A stretch of DNA of 38,275 nucleotides, from NCBI GenBank assembly GCA_021790425.1, contig JAJYEA010000018.1:1-38275 (forward strand), given 5' to 3'. The stretch comes from Thermoplasmata archaeon (GTDB lineage Archaea; Thermoplasmatota; Thermoplasmata; Lutacidiplasmatales; UBA184). The translations under genes were made by a program, and so were the position numbers. Numbering within the stretch: the stretch's first letter is position 1; each line of letters starts with the position of its first letter. A model generated the notes under the pieces. That model had not been told where the DNA came from, ran no database searches, and was given only the letters and a program-made list of their open reading frames with translations. Of this stretch, positions 29,489 to 38,000 are shown one piece after another.

Positions 29489-30868
29489 ATGGTCCGCTGG
29501 ATCCCACCGACTGAAGAGGATGCTTCGATGTTGGCCGAGCTCGGGATCTCCTCCGTAGAGGAACTCTTCCAAGACATCCCCCGGAAGGCGCTGGTCCGGA
29601 AGATCGGACTGGCCAAGCCCCTCGGGGAAGAGGAGGTGGTCGGCCGGATCGATGGTCTCCTCGACCGGAACAAGCCCCTGGGAGAGTTCGACTCCTTCCT
29701 CGGGGGAGGCTACCGCTCGCTCTACCAGCCGGCGGTCGTCGACGGGCTCCTCCAGCGCTCCGAGTTCTACACGGCCTACACCCCGTACCAGGCGGAGGCG
29801 AGCCAGGGGACGCTCCAGGCCATCTTCGAGTTCCAGTCGCTGTGGGCGGAGATGACGGGGATGGAGGTCGCCAACGCGTCGCTCTACGACGGGGCGACCG
29901 CGATCGCCGAGGCCATGCTCATGGCCCGCCGCCTCCACCCGGGCCGCCGTTTCGTGGTCCCGAAGTCCCTCTTCTGGGAGCGCCGGAGCGTGCTCGAGAA
30001 CTATGCGCGCGGCACCGGCGCCGAGATGGCCGAGGTCCCCTGGGACCCGGCCACCGGGGAGCTCGACGTCGACACGCTGAAGCGCGAGTGTGCCAACGAC
30101 TGCTTCGGCCTGCTCGTGGAGTACCCCAACTCCTTCGGTGTGCTCGAGGAGTCCCTCCCGACCCTCAAGTCCCTCATCGGGGACGTCCCGCTGGTGGTGG
30201 CCGCGGACCCCCTCTCCCTCCTCCTCCTGGAGCCCCCGGGGTCCCTCGGGGCGGACATCGTCGTGGGCGAGGGACAGGGGCTCGGCTCCTCCCCCTCCTA
30301 CGGGGGTCCCCTCCTCGGCCTCATGGCGACCCGGAAGGCCCACGTGCGGCAGATGCCCGGCCGGCTAGTCGGGGCCACCCGGGACCGGGCGGGGCGCCGC
30401 GCCTATACGCTGACCCTCCAGACCCGGGAGCAGCACATCCGGCGGTCGCGCGCGACCTCGAACGTCTGCACGAACAATGCGCTCGTGGCCCTCTCCTTCC
30501 TGCTCTTCGCCTCCTCCCGGGGTCCCCGGCGCATGCGGGAGCTCATCGAGAGCCTCGCGGAGCGGACCCACCACCTCGCCGATGCCCTCTCCCACGTGGA
30601 GGGGATGACGGCGCCCAGGTTCCGCGGCCCCTTCCTCACCGACTTCGTGGTGGGGCTCGACGGCGTCGACCCGTCGCGCTTCCTCGAGGCGATGGCCGAG
30701 CGGAAGATCCTGGCCGGCACGTCCCTCGCGGACCCCCGCCCGGGCGCCGCCCCGCTGGGGTTCTCCGGCCTCCTCACGTCCGTGGACGGCCGGGTGGACA
30801 ACCGCGCGATCGACCGGTACGCCAAGGCCGCGGCCGAGGTCCTCGCCGAGCTTCGGAGGTCCCCATGA
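29489..30868 (+). CDS. gcvPA: Glycine dehydrogenase (decarboxylating) subunit 1, GcvPA
   Basis: The 459-residue protein starts MVRWIPPTEEDASMLAELGI and has the family pattern ELFQDIPRKAL, FLGGGYRSLYQP, FYTAYTPYQAEASQGTLQAI (near residue 95-114), LYDGATAIAEAML and STIHRTL-type PLP-fold segments. With GcvPB it forms the P protein of the glycine cleavage system, decarboxylating glycine and passing the aminomethyl group to lipoyl-GcvH. The open frame starts earlier, but the ATG at 29489 lies 30 bp after the TATA-like box. It overlaps gcvPB by four bases (ATGA). gcvT and gcvH are not in the window. Confidence 0.95.
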   Translation: MVRWIPPTEEDASMLAELGISSVEELFQDIPRKALVRKIGLAKPLGEEEVVGRIDGLLDRNKPLGEFDSFLGGGYRSLYQPAVVDGLLQRSEFYTAYTPYQAEASQGTLQAIFEFQSLWAEMTGMEVANASLYDGATAIAEAMLMARRLHPGRRFVVPKSLFWERRSVLENYARGTGAEMAEVPWDPATGELDVDTLKRECANDCFGLLVEYPNSFGVLEESLPTLKSLIGDVPLVVAADPLSLLLLEPPGSLGADIVVGEGQGLGSSPSYGGPLLGLMATRKAHVRQMPGRLVGATRDRAGRRAYTLTLQTREQHIRRSRATSNVCTNNALVALSFLLFASSRGPRRMRELIESLAERTHHLADALSHVEGMTAPRFRGPFLTDFVVGLDGVDPSRFLEAMAERKILAGTSLADPRPGAAPLGFSGLLTSVDGRVDNRAIDRYAKAAAEVLAELRRSP

Positions 30869-32334
30869 CCGAGGGACAGGCCCCCGCGACGACGGAGTCC
30901 CGACCGCCGGACTTCCACCAGGCCCGCTGGAACGAGGCTCTCCCCTGGGAGATCCGGCCACCGGTGGCGCCGACGCCGGTCACCTCCCCTTTCGTGCCCC
31001 CGGCGCTCCAACGGAAGGCCTCCCTCCGATGGCCGGAGCTCACCGAGCTCGAGATGGTCCGCCACTACACCCGGCTGTCGCAGATGAACTTCTCGATCGA
31101 GACCTCCTTCTACCCGCTGGGGTCGTGCACGATGAAGTACAACCCCCGCGTGGGAGAGGTGCTCGCGCGCCGGCCGGGCTGCGCGGACATGCACCCCGCC
31201 CAGCCCGACAGCACGGCCCAGGGCTCGCTCGAGCTCCTCTACCGGCTCGAGGAGGCGCTCGGGGCGATCACGGGGCTCCCCAACGTCTCCCTCCAGATCG
31301 GGGCGGGGGCCCACGGTGAGTTCGTCGCGCTCCTGCTGACCCGGGCGTACTTCGAGGACAAGGGGGAAGAGCGGACCGAGGTCCTCCTTCCGGACACGGC
31401 GCACGGCACGAACCCCGCCTCGGCGGCCATGGCGGGCTTCACCACCCGGGAGATCCCCTCCAAGAACGGCTGCGTGGACGTCCGGGCGCTCTCGGAGGCG
31501 CTGGGACCGAAGACCGCCGCCTTCATGCTGACGAACCCCAACACGGCCGGGCTCTTCGAGGAGGACGTGCTCGAGATCGCGGACCGCGTCCACGGGGCCG
31601 GAGGGGTCCTCTACTACGACGGCGCGAACCTGAACGCCATCATGGGCAAGACGAGCCCGGGCAAGATGGGGTTCGACGTCGCGCACCTGAACCTCCACAA
31701 GACCTTCGGGACCCCCCACGGGGGCGGCGGCCCGGGGGCCGGCGCCCTCTGCGCCGGGAGCCTCCTCAAGGACTACCTCCCGGTCCCCCGCATCCTCAAG
31801 GAAGGGCGCCGGTACCGGTGGTCCTACGACTTCCCGAAGTCGATCGGGAAGGTCAAGTCGGCCTACGGGAACGTGGCCCTCAACCTGCGCGCCTACGCCT
31901 TCATCCTCGCCCATGGGGAGGAGGGCATCCGCCGGGTCTCGGAGCGCGCGGTGCTCAACTCGAACTACCTCGGGAAGAGGCTCGGGGCCCATCTCGACCG
32001 GCCCTTCAAGACGCTGGTCAAGCACGAGTTCGTGCTCTCCGGTTCCCGGCTCAAGGAGCGCGGGGTCCGGACCCTGGACCTCGCGAAGCGCCTGCTCGAG
32101 GAGGGGGTCCACGCCCCGACGGTCTACTTCCCCGCCCTGGTGGAGGAGTCGCTCATGATCGAGCCTCCCGAGACCGAGTCCCGGCACGAGCTCGACAACT
32201 TCTACGACGCCTTCGTGCGGGCCCTCTCGGACACCCCGGAGAACCTCCATGCCGCCCCGCGGAACCTGGCCGTCGACCGGGTCGACGAGGTGCTCGCGGC
32301 CAAGGAGCCGAAACTGGTCTGGCGGGACCTCTAG
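30865..32334 (+). CDS. gcvPB: Glycine dehydrogenase (decarboxylating) subunit 2, GcvPB
   Basis: The 489-residue PLP enzyme has YPLGSCTMKYNP (83-94), QIGAGAHGEF (144-153), DTAHGTNPASAAMAGF (177-192), MLTNPNTAGLFE (221-232) and the PLP-binding lysine in HLNLHKTFGTPHGGGGPG (K279). It is the catalytic subunit of the archaeal/Gram-positive split P protein. A Shine-Dalgarno GGAGGT lies 4-5 nt before the ATG, which also overlaps the gcvPA stop, so translation is coupled. Its metabolic neighbours here are the possible glycine/sarcosine dehydrogenase, MptE and PurH. Confidence 0.97.
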   Translation: MTEGQAPATTESRPPDFHQARWNEALPWEIRPPVAPTPVTSPFVPPALQRKASLRWPELTELEMVRHYTRLSQMNFSIETSFYPLGSCTMKYNPRVGEVLARRPGCADMHPAQPDSTAQGSLELLYRLEEALGAITGLPNVSLQIGAGAHGEFVALLLTRAYFEDKGEERTEVLLPDTAHGTNPASAAMAGFTTREIPSKNGCVDVRALSEALGPKTAAFMLTNPNTAGLFEEDVLEIADRVHGAGGVLYYDGANLNAIMGKTSPGKMGFDVAHLNLHKTFGTPHGGGGPGAGALCAGSLLKDYLPVPRILKEGRRYRWSYDFPKSIGKVKSAYGNVALNLRAYAFILAHGEEGIRRVSERAVLNSNYLGKRLGAHLDRPFKTLVKHEFVLSGSRLKERGVRTLDLAKRLLEEGVHAPTVYFPALVEESLMIEPPETESRHELDNFYDAFVRALSDTPENLHAAPRNLAVDRVDEVLAAKEPKLVWRDL

Positions 32335-32350
32335 GGGGAGGACACGCCCC

Positions 32351-32369
32351 CCCCTCTCACGGAGAGGGG
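32351..32369 (+). terminator. Perfect 8-bp hairpin after gcvPB
   Basis: CCCCTCTC (32351-32358) and GAGAGGGG (32362-32369) pair perfectly around ACG, 16 bp after the gcvPB stop. No T-run follows; it may act as transcript end or processing site. Confidence 0.45.
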
Positions 32370-32391
32370 CGGGGAGCCGACCCTGCAACAC

Positions 32392-32400
32392 CTTAAATAC
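32392..32400 (+). promoter_or_regulatory. TATA box of the DUF6159-like membrane protein gene
   Basis: CTTAAATAC, centred 29 bp before the ATG at 32425, a good archaeal TATA match with leaderless spacing. Confidence 0.6.
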
Positions 32401-32424
32401 GGAACAGGGTAGGAAATCTCCTCG

Positions 32425-33315
32425 ATGGGTAGCTTCGGCGACTCGTGGAGACTGACCAAGACCGCCTTCCGTATGATTCGGGAGGACAAGGCACTGCTCG
32501 CCATCCCGGCCGTGGCCGCGGGGGCCTACATCCTCATCCTAGCCCTCTTCGCCATGGGCTTCATCGGCATCCTCCTCTTCTCGCCCCTGTCGGGGACCCC
32601 GCTCGACCTGGTCCTGGCGGTCATGGGGATCGCGGCCTACTTCCTCCTCTGGTTCGTGGCCACCTACTTCACCGCGGCCCTCGTCGGGGCGGCCACGATC
32701 AAGCTGAACGGGGGCAACCCCAACGTGTCGGACGGGCTCGCCGTCGCCCGCGCCAACATCGGGAAGATCTTTGTCTGGTCGCTCTTCGCCGGCACCGTCG
32801 GGCTCGCCATCCAGATGATCGCGGCCCGCTTCCGCGGCCTGCCCGGCCTGATCATCGCGGCGGTGGCCGAGGGCACCTGGAGCGTCGCGACCTACTTCAT
32901 CGTCCCCGTCCTGCTCTACGAGAACATGGGGGTCTGGGGGTCGCTCAAGACCTCGGCCTCGACCTACGTCCACAACTTCGGGCGCACGTTCATCACGAAC
33001 ATCGTGCTCGGGATCCTCGTCGGGCTCCCGATCGTCGGTGCCATCATCCTCGGCTTGATCGGCTTCTTCGAGCTGCTCGGAGGGGCCGTCCTCCTCGGGG
33101 CCGTGCTCGTCATCGCCGCGCTGACCATCGGGATCGTCGCGATCCTGCTGGCGATGGCCGCCGAGGGCATCCTCACGGCCGCGCTCTACCGCTACGCGAA
33201 GACCGGGAAGCTCGAGGGCGACCTGATCCACCCCACGGTGGTGCGGACCGGCTCCGTCCCGACGGCGCCCCGGCCGCTCTCCCAGCCCCTCCCCTCCTCG
33301 GCCCGCGGCGGGTAG
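32425..33315 (+). CDS. DUF6159-like polytopic membrane protein
   Basis: The 296-residue protein begins with a cytoplasmic amphipathic stretch SWRLTKTAFRMIREDKALLA and has about six membrane helices (IPAVAAGAYILILALFAMGF; VLAVMGIAAYFLLWFVATYF; FVWSLFAGTVGLAIQMIA; FITNIVLGILVGLPIVGAII; VLVIAALTIGIVAILLAM). The start and the NGGNPNVSDGLAVARANIGKI loop match, from memory, the DUF6159 family of bacterial and archaeal membrane proteins, whose role is unknown. A flexible P/S-rich C-terminal tail follows RYAKTGKLEGDLIHPT. It is expressed from its own TATA box, separate from gcvPB. Confidence 0.75.
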   Translation: MGSFGDSWRLTKTAFRMIREDKALLAIPAVAAGAYILILALFAMGFIGILLFSPLSGTPLDLVLAVMGIAAYFLLWFVATYFTAALVGAATIKLNGGNPNVSDGLAVARANIGKIFVWSLFAGTVGLAIQMIAARFRGLPGLIIAAVAEGTWSVATYFIVPVLLYENMGVWGSLKTSASTYVHNFGRTFITNIVLGILVGLPIVGAIILGLIGFFELLGGAVLLGAVLVIAALTIGIVAILLAMAAEGILTAALYRYAKTGKLEGDLIHPTVVRTGSVPTAPRPLSQPLPSSARGG

Positions 33316-33413
33316 CCCCCGTCGCGCCGCCCCTTCCCCGGACCCCCGGGTGACGCCCCGACCGGGGTCCTGGTCGGAATCATCCTCAAGAACCGGCGCG
33401 TCTTTCCCTCTCC

Positions 33414-33701
33414 GTGGACCTGATCGCGCTCTTCTTGGGGGTCCTCCTGGCCGGGCTGGGCGAGACGCTCGCGGGCATCGCCGCCCTGGCCGCGGGGAGG
33501 TATGGAGACCAGCGGCTCTACTTCGTCGTGGGGGCGTTCGCCGTCCTCGGTCTGGTCGGCATCCTGGCCGTGATCGCCCAGCTGAGCTCCGGCGAGCTCG
33601 AGACGCTCGACATCGGGTCCGCCCCGCTCGGGCTCCTGGTGGTCTCGACCGCACTTCTCTATCTCTCCGTGGTGCGGGGACGGACCCCCCCGAAGTCCTA
33701 G
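33414..33701 (+). CDS. Small membrane protein paired with a winged-helix regulator (DUF7521-like)
   Basis: The 95-residue protein starts at a GTG (MDLIALFLGVLLAGLGETLAG) and has three membrane helices with a short polar turn (RYGDQRLYF) between the first two and a basic end (RGRTPPKS). Similar three-helix proteins next to winged-helix regulators are known from haloarchaea as I recall. The stop is 4 bp before the regulator's ATG, so they form one transcript. It may sense the membrane state for the regulator; that is inference. Confidence 0.72.
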   Translation: MDLIALFLGVLLAGLGETLAGIAALAAGRYGDQRLYFVVGAFAVLGLVGILAVIAQLSSGELETLDIGSAPLGLLVVSTALLYLSVVRGRTPPKS

Positions 33702-33705
33702 GCGC

Positions 33706-34230
33706 ATGGAGGATGTCCTCCAACAAGGCACCCGCCGCCGGCTCTACGAGACTGTACGGGAGCATCCGGGCCTGAGCGCGCGGGAGCTCCAGCGCCGGCT
33801 CCGCCTCGGGTGGGGGGAGACCGCCTACCACCTGGACCAGCTCACCACGGCCGGCGCGGTCCGGCGGGAGCGGGGGGGGCACCAGGACTACTACTTCTCC
33901 CCCGAGCTCACCCTCGAGGACCGGCGCATCCTGCTCACGCTCCGGAGCCCGACCGAGCGGAAGCTCCTGCTCCAGATCGCCACGGAGCCGGGGCTCACCT
34001 TCCCGGAGCTCGGCGTGCGGGCGGGCCTCAGCAAGTCGACGGTCTCCTTCCACCTCCGCCGGCTGCTCGACCTCGGGCTGATCGAGGGGCACGCGGGGGA
34101 GACCGGGCGGCGCTACCAGGTGCCGAACGGCGAACGGGTGGTGCACCTCGTGCGGCTCTACCAGGAGAGCTTCCGGGACCGCCTCGTGGACCACTTCGTG
34201 GACACCTTCGCCGCGCTCTTCCGCGAGTGA
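33706..34230 (+). CDS. Transcriptional regulator with two winged-helix domains
   Basis: The 174-residue protein has two DNA-binding domains in tandem. The first (about 1-65) has LYETVREHPGLSARELQRRL, GETAYHLDQLTTAGAVRRER. The second (about 80-145) has LLLQIATEPGLTFPELGVRA, SKSTVSFHLRRLLDLGLIEG and a wing (ETGRRYQVPN). The C terminus is a helix (LVRLYQESFRDRLVDHFVDTF). The same double-domain form occurs in archaeal MarR/ArsR-like regulators. It is translated right after the small membrane protein and 95 bp upstream of an exported zinc-ribbon protein, which may be a target. Confidence 0.85.
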   Translation: MEDVLQQGTRRRLYETVREHPGLSARELQRRLRLGWGETAYHLDQLTTAGAVRRERGGHQDYYFSPELTLEDRRILLTLRSPTERKLLLQIATEPGLTFPELGVRAGLSKSTVSFHLRRLLDLGLIEGHAGETGRRYQVPNGERVVHLVRLYQESFRDRLVDHFVDTFAALFRE

Positions 34231-34325
34231 TCCGGCGCGGGAATCCGGGTGTCGCACCAATCCCTCCGGGCTTTGCGCCAAAAGCGAGGTAAACCCCCCC
34301 TGCGCTCGGTAGGTCAAGGTCAGCC

Positions 34326-35471
34326 ATGATCGAACAACGAACCCTGAGAACCCTGCTTCCCGTCTGGGCCGGCATCGCGATCCTCGCCTTCGCGGTGATG
34401 GCGCCCACCGCCAGCGCCACCCCGGTGGCCCCGGCGGACGACTCCCACCCGGCCCCGTTCACCTGGACCAACGGCGTGGTCCTCCTGTCCTTCGGCGGGG
34501 AGTCGCCCGACTTCAGCGTCGCCTCCGTGCACCAGAACCTCGTCAACCTCTCGGTCTCCGCCCAGGGGATGGCGGAGGTCACCCCCGGTGGACAGATCGT
34601 CTCGGTCGCCTCCTTCAGTGAGGAGGTCGGGCCATGGAACTTCACCTGGTCCAACGTGTCGGGCGGCGTCGTGGTCAACCTGACCAACACCGTGCCGGTG
34701 GTCGCCGCGAGCGGCACCTGGAACACGAGCGAGTTCCCGGAGCCCAGCGGGGCGACTTCCCTGGGCAACACCCAGGTCACCCTCAGCTTCCACCTGAGCA
34801 GTTCCGGCACCTCCTCCTCCTGGCGCGTCAAGTTCGACGTCACGGACACCGCGTGGCCCTGGATGTCCGCGAACGACTCGCTCGGCCTGGCGCTCCACGC
34901 CGAGCCGCACAGCCAGTCCGAGATCGCGCCCACCTCGGGGGACGGCAACGTGACCGAGGGCGAGAACTCCTCGGGCACCCCGGTGGCCTCCCTCACCTGG
35001 GCGAAGGACGCGAACGTGACGTACGCCTCCGGAGCGACGGCCGTCTCGACCGTGCTCGGGTACGTCGGGGTCTCGGATGACCACATGAGCTCCCAGGTCC
35101 GCCTGACCTTCGCGGGAGTGGCGGGGGGATACCGTTCCCTCTTCTACGACCCGACGGTCTGGCTCAACGCCCAGGCCTTCGGGACCGGAGTGCCGGCCTC
35201 CACGGTGGCCACCTGGGTCATCGGCGCCACCATCGGCGCGGCCGCGATCGTCGTCGGCGTCCTGGTGGCCACCGCCTGGAGGACCCGCGTCACCCCGCCC
35301 TCCACGCGGCTGGACTCCGGGCCCACCCGGGCGGCCCGGATCGGCAACGACGGGCGGCTGGCGTGCCTGCGTTGCGGGAAGCCGATCGACGTGCCCGCGG
35401 GGGCGGGGGTCCGCTACCTGCTCTGCTCGATCTGCGGGTCGGGCCGCTCCGAACTGCTCTGGACGGCGTAG
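34326..35471 (+). CDS. Exported membrane-anchored protein with a cytoplasmic zinc ribbon, unknown function
   Basis: The 381-residue protein has a signal segment (LLPVWAGIAILAFAVMAPTASA), an external domain of about 260 residues rich in S, T, V and N with repeated sequons (NLS, NFT, NVS, NLT, NTS, NDS, NVT), then one membrane helix (TWVIGATIGAAAIVVGVLVA), a basic stop-transfer (WRTRVTPP) and a cytoplasmic four-cysteine zinc ribbon at the end (CLRCGKPI, CSICGSG). This joins an outer sensing-type domain to an inner metal-bound domain. A GGTAAAC patch lies about 35 bp upstream of the ATG. No family is recognised. Confidence 0.72.
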   Translation: MIEQRTLRTLLPVWAGIAILAFAVMAPTASATPVAPADDSHPAPFTWTNGVVLLSFGGESPDFSVASVHQNLVNLSVSAQGMAEVTPGGQIVSVASFSEEVGPWNFTWSNVSGGVVVNLTNTVPVVAASGTWNTSEFPEPSGATSLGNTQVTLSFHLSSSGTSSSWRVKFDVTDTAWPWMSANDSLGLALHAEPHSQSEIAPTSGDGNVTEGENSSGTPVASLTWAKDANVTYASGATAVSTVLGYVGVSDDHMSSQVRLTFAGVAGGYRSLFYDPTVWLNAQAFGTGVPASTVATWVIGATIGAAAIVVGVLVATAWRTRVTPPSTRLDSGPTRAARIGNDGRLACLRCGKPIDVPAGAGVRYLLCSICGSGRSELLWTA

Positions 35472-35477
35472 GACCCG

Positions 35478-35492
35478 GGCCGGCTACCGGCC
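35478..35492. terminator. Hairpin between convergent genes
   Basis: GGCCGG (35478-35483) and CCGGCC (35487-35492) flank CTA, just after the stop at 35471 and before the convergent ATPase gene end at 35534. Being an inverted repeat it could serve both directions; no T-run is seen. Confidence 0.3.
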
Positions 35493-35533
35493 AGATGCGG
35501 GGGTCGGTGTGCCCGGCCGGCCCCCGGGAACGA

Positions 35534-37597
35534 CTACGGGCGGAGCTCGGGGTGCTGTTCGATGAGCTGGGGGCGGGTGTACCGCCGCCGGGCCCCGAAG
35601 GGAGTGAACGGATGTCCGTTCCCCCCGTAGAACTTGGAGAAGTGCTCCACATAGAGGAGACGCGCCCCTTGGATCCCCGGCTCGACCACGCCGAGGATGA
35701 TGTTGAACACGGCGACGATCAGCACGAGGATGAAGGCCAGGATGGCGTAGCCGACCCCGTGGGTGACCAGGGCGGCCTGGGTCGAGGTCCCCGTGATCCC
35801 GATCGCATTGACGACGTAGGCCAGGATGACCGAGGCGAGGAGGATCCCCACCAGCCGCGCGTAGGAGAGGACGTGGCTCACCATGGTCGGGATCTCGACC
35901 ATCGCCAGGACTCCTTCCGTGACGGGCACCCCGATCGCGCCCACGATGAGCATGCCCACGTAGATATCGAAGTAGCTGTGGTCCGCGATGAGCCAGGAGC
36001 CGGGGTAGTGGTGGACGAGGGAGAGCCCGGCGAGGGTCACGCCCCACGCGACCAGGATCCAGCAGACCTTCCCCGCGAGGTGGCGCCAGTTCTTGTGGTA
36101 GTAGGCGTTGACGATCCCGAAGATCAGCCCGAGGGTCACCATCGAGAGGCCGATGTAGACCGTGAGGAGGAGGAGCTTCGCCACGTAGACGAGCTGGCCG
36201 GGCAGAACATTGGGCTGGCCGGCCGGGGTGCTCCAAGGGATGAGGGCCCAGTCGAAATGTCCGCCGGTGAGGACGCTCAGGGGGAACCCGAAGTAGGAGT
36301 CGAAGACGACGCCGAGGCCGATGCCGATGAGGCACCCCGGGATGAGCGTCTTCGCGAGCTGTTTCATCGCGGGGGGCGGCATCACGGTCGTGGTGAACTT
36401 GACGAGGAACTTCGGCACGTAGGTCTTTCCCGCGTTGGGGTTGCCGATGCGCCAGACGAGCCACAGACAGACCACGAGGATGAAGCCCGCGTATCCGGCG
36501 TCCCCGAGCATGAACCCGAAGAAGATCGGGAAGACGATCGCGAAGACGAGGGTCGGGTCGACCTCTGTGCTCTGCGGCAGCGAGAAGAACCGGATGAAGA
36601 ACTCGAAGACGTTGAACCCGCGGGGGTTCCGCATGAGGGTGGGCGCCCCCTCGTGCTCGTCGCGGGAGGAGACGAAGCACTTGTCCCCCGTGACGCGGCG
36701 GAGCTCGGCGTCGAGCCGGGGAATGTCCTTGGCGGGGACCCAGCCTTCGAGCGCGAAGGAGCTGTCGCTCTGACCGAGGCGGCCGACCACCTCGTTCTTC
36801 CGGGCCTCGACGATGAGCTCCTCCTCGATGGGGAGGATCTTGGGGTACCATTCCTTGGAGATCCTGAGGAGCTGGTCCCGCACGGCCGCGAGATCGCGGC
36901 GCACCCGGCCCAGGTGATCCTCGGTGACCTTGGCCGCCTCCGCGGGGGTCCCGCGGAGCTCGTCGGGAACGGCGATCAGGCGGGCCCCGATCTTGTGGGC
37001 CAGCCGCGCGAAGGGCTCCGAGGTCTCCCGGGGGACGACCACGACGAACCGGGTCTGCTTCCCGTCCGCGGAGGACGCCCCGGGCGAGACGTAGGCGTCG
37101 TTCGAGAGGGCGAGCGTCTCCGACCGGAAGGGGGCGAACTTGGCGCTCGGGAGGCTCCCGAAGAAGGAGAAGATGCTCTTCGCGCGCAGGAGGGAGATAT
37201 CCTCCTGGAAGAATTCGAACTCGCGGAGGGTCTCGAGCTCCTCCCGGAGGTTCTCCTCCCGGGTCACGAGCTCGTCCTCCTGCCGCTTCAGGGTGTGCAC
37301 CTGGTCGTCGATGGTCACGGAGGCCGCCGCCGCGAGGAGGGCCTTCGTGTCGGGGAAGTGCTGCCGCGTCTCGACGGGGACCTTGGGGAGCGCGGACACG
37401 AGCGTCTTGAAGCGCAGGGTGGTGTCGGCGATGGACCGCTCCGTCGCCCCGCCCTTCTCGGAGGAGAAGTACGTGAGGGCCTCCTTCCCGATGGGTTCCA
37501 CCTGGATCACCCGGAGATCATGGAGGAGGGAGAGCACCCGCTCCCGCTGGTCCTTCGGCCCGACCAGCACGACCTTCTTCATCCGGGAGGGGATCAT
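35534..37597 (-). CDS. atpI: A-type (V/A) ATP synthase subunit I
   Basis: The 687-residue protein has the two-part layout of subunit I (a-subunit). The N-terminal soluble half (about 1-340) starts with MKKVVLVGPKDQRERVLSLL and contains long coiled-coil segments (VTREENLREELETL-like region near 95-130). The C-terminal half has about eight membrane helices, including VFAIVFPIFFGFMLGDAGYA, VSHVLSYARLVGILLAS and TQAALVTHGVGYAILAFILV. It carries the half-channels that lead ions to the rotor ring. Start 37597 and 37582 are both possible. It follows subunit H by 10 bp and is the last gene of the visible ATPase run. Confidence 0.95.
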   Translation of the reverse strand: MIPSRMKKVVLVGPKDQRERVLSLLHDLRVIQVEPIGKEALTYFSSEKGGATERSIADTTLRFKTLVSALPKVPVETRQHFPDTKALLAAAASVTIDDQVHTLKRQEDELVTREENLREELETLREFEFFQEDISLLRAKSIFSFFGSLPSAKFAPFRSETLALSNDAYVSPGASSADGKQTRFVVVVPRETSEPFARLAHKIGARLIAVPDELRGTPAEAAKVTEDHLGRVRRDLAAVRDQLLRISKEWYPKILPIEEELIVEARKNEVVGRLGQSDSSFALEGWVPAKDIPRLDAELRRVTGDKCFVSSRDEHEGAPTLMRNPRGFNVFEFFIRFFSLPQSTEVDPTLVFAIVFPIFFGFMLGDAGYAGFILVVCLWLVWRIGNPNAGKTYVPKFLVKFTTTVMPPPAMKQLAKTLIPGCLIGIGLGVVFDSYFGFPLSVLTGGHFDWALIPWSTPAGQPNVLPGQLVYVAKLLLLTVYIGLSMVTLGLIFGIVNAYYHKNWRHLAGKVCWILVAWGVTLAGLSLVHHYPGSWLIADHSYFDIYVGMLIVGAIGVPVTEGVLAMVEIPTMVSHVLSYARLVGILLASVILAYVVNAIGITGTSTQAALVTHGVGYAILAFILVLIVAVFNIILGVVEPGIQGARLLYVEHFSKFYGGNGHPFTPFGARRRYTRPQLIEQHPELRP

Positions 37598-37607
37598 CGG
37601 TGGTACC

Positions 37608-37991
37608 TCACTTCTTGGGGGACTTCGACGCGGGGGGGGTCACGGGGGTGACGTCCGCGAAGAGGGCCTGGACCGCCGAGGGGAAGAGCGCCTCGACCTC
37701 CGCGGGGGTGAAGGGGCGTATGGTGGCCGCCTCGGAACGGGCCTTGGCCACGATCACCTGGGCGTCGGCCTGGGCCTTCGCGAGCGCCGTCTGGAGCTTC
37801 TCCTCCCGTTCGACGCGGGCCCGGTCGGTCGCCTCGACCAACTGCTGGGCGATCAGTTTCTTCAGCTCGGCCACCTCGGCGACGGCCTCGGCCTGGGCGG
37901 CCCGGAGGCCGGCCTCGCCCGACGACTCGGCGTCCTTCAGTTGGCGCAACAGCTTGAGCGATCCATCTCCTGAATTCTCTGCCATTTCCAT
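37608..37991 (-). CDS. atpH: A-type ATP synthase subunit H
   Basis: The 127-residue protein is mostly a long coiled coil rich in A, E, K and Q (AAQAEAVAEVAELKKLIAQQ, VEREEKLQTALAKAQADAQV), ending with a short tail (PFTPAEVEALFPSAVQALFA). This is the form of the peripheral-stalk subunit H/G, which pairs with subunit E to hold the catalytic head. It lies 9 bp after subunit D and 10 bp before subunit I. Start may be 37991 or 37985. The family is recognised by composition and position more than by motifs. Confidence 0.82.
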   Translation of the reverse strand: MEMAENSGDGSLKLLRQLKDAESSGEAGLRAAQAEAVAEVAELKKLIAQQLVEATDRARVEREEKLQTALAKAQADAQVIVAKARSEAATIRPFTPAEVEALFPSAVQALFADVTPVTPPASKSPKK

Positions 37992-38000
37992 TTCCTCCGT

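Noticed and set aside
28175-30343. Minus-strand open frame of about 722 codons opposite the polytopic membrane protein and gcvPA
   Set aside because: Translation is E/R/D/G-rich without domains, while the plus strand has a membrane protein and a well-recognised GcvPA.
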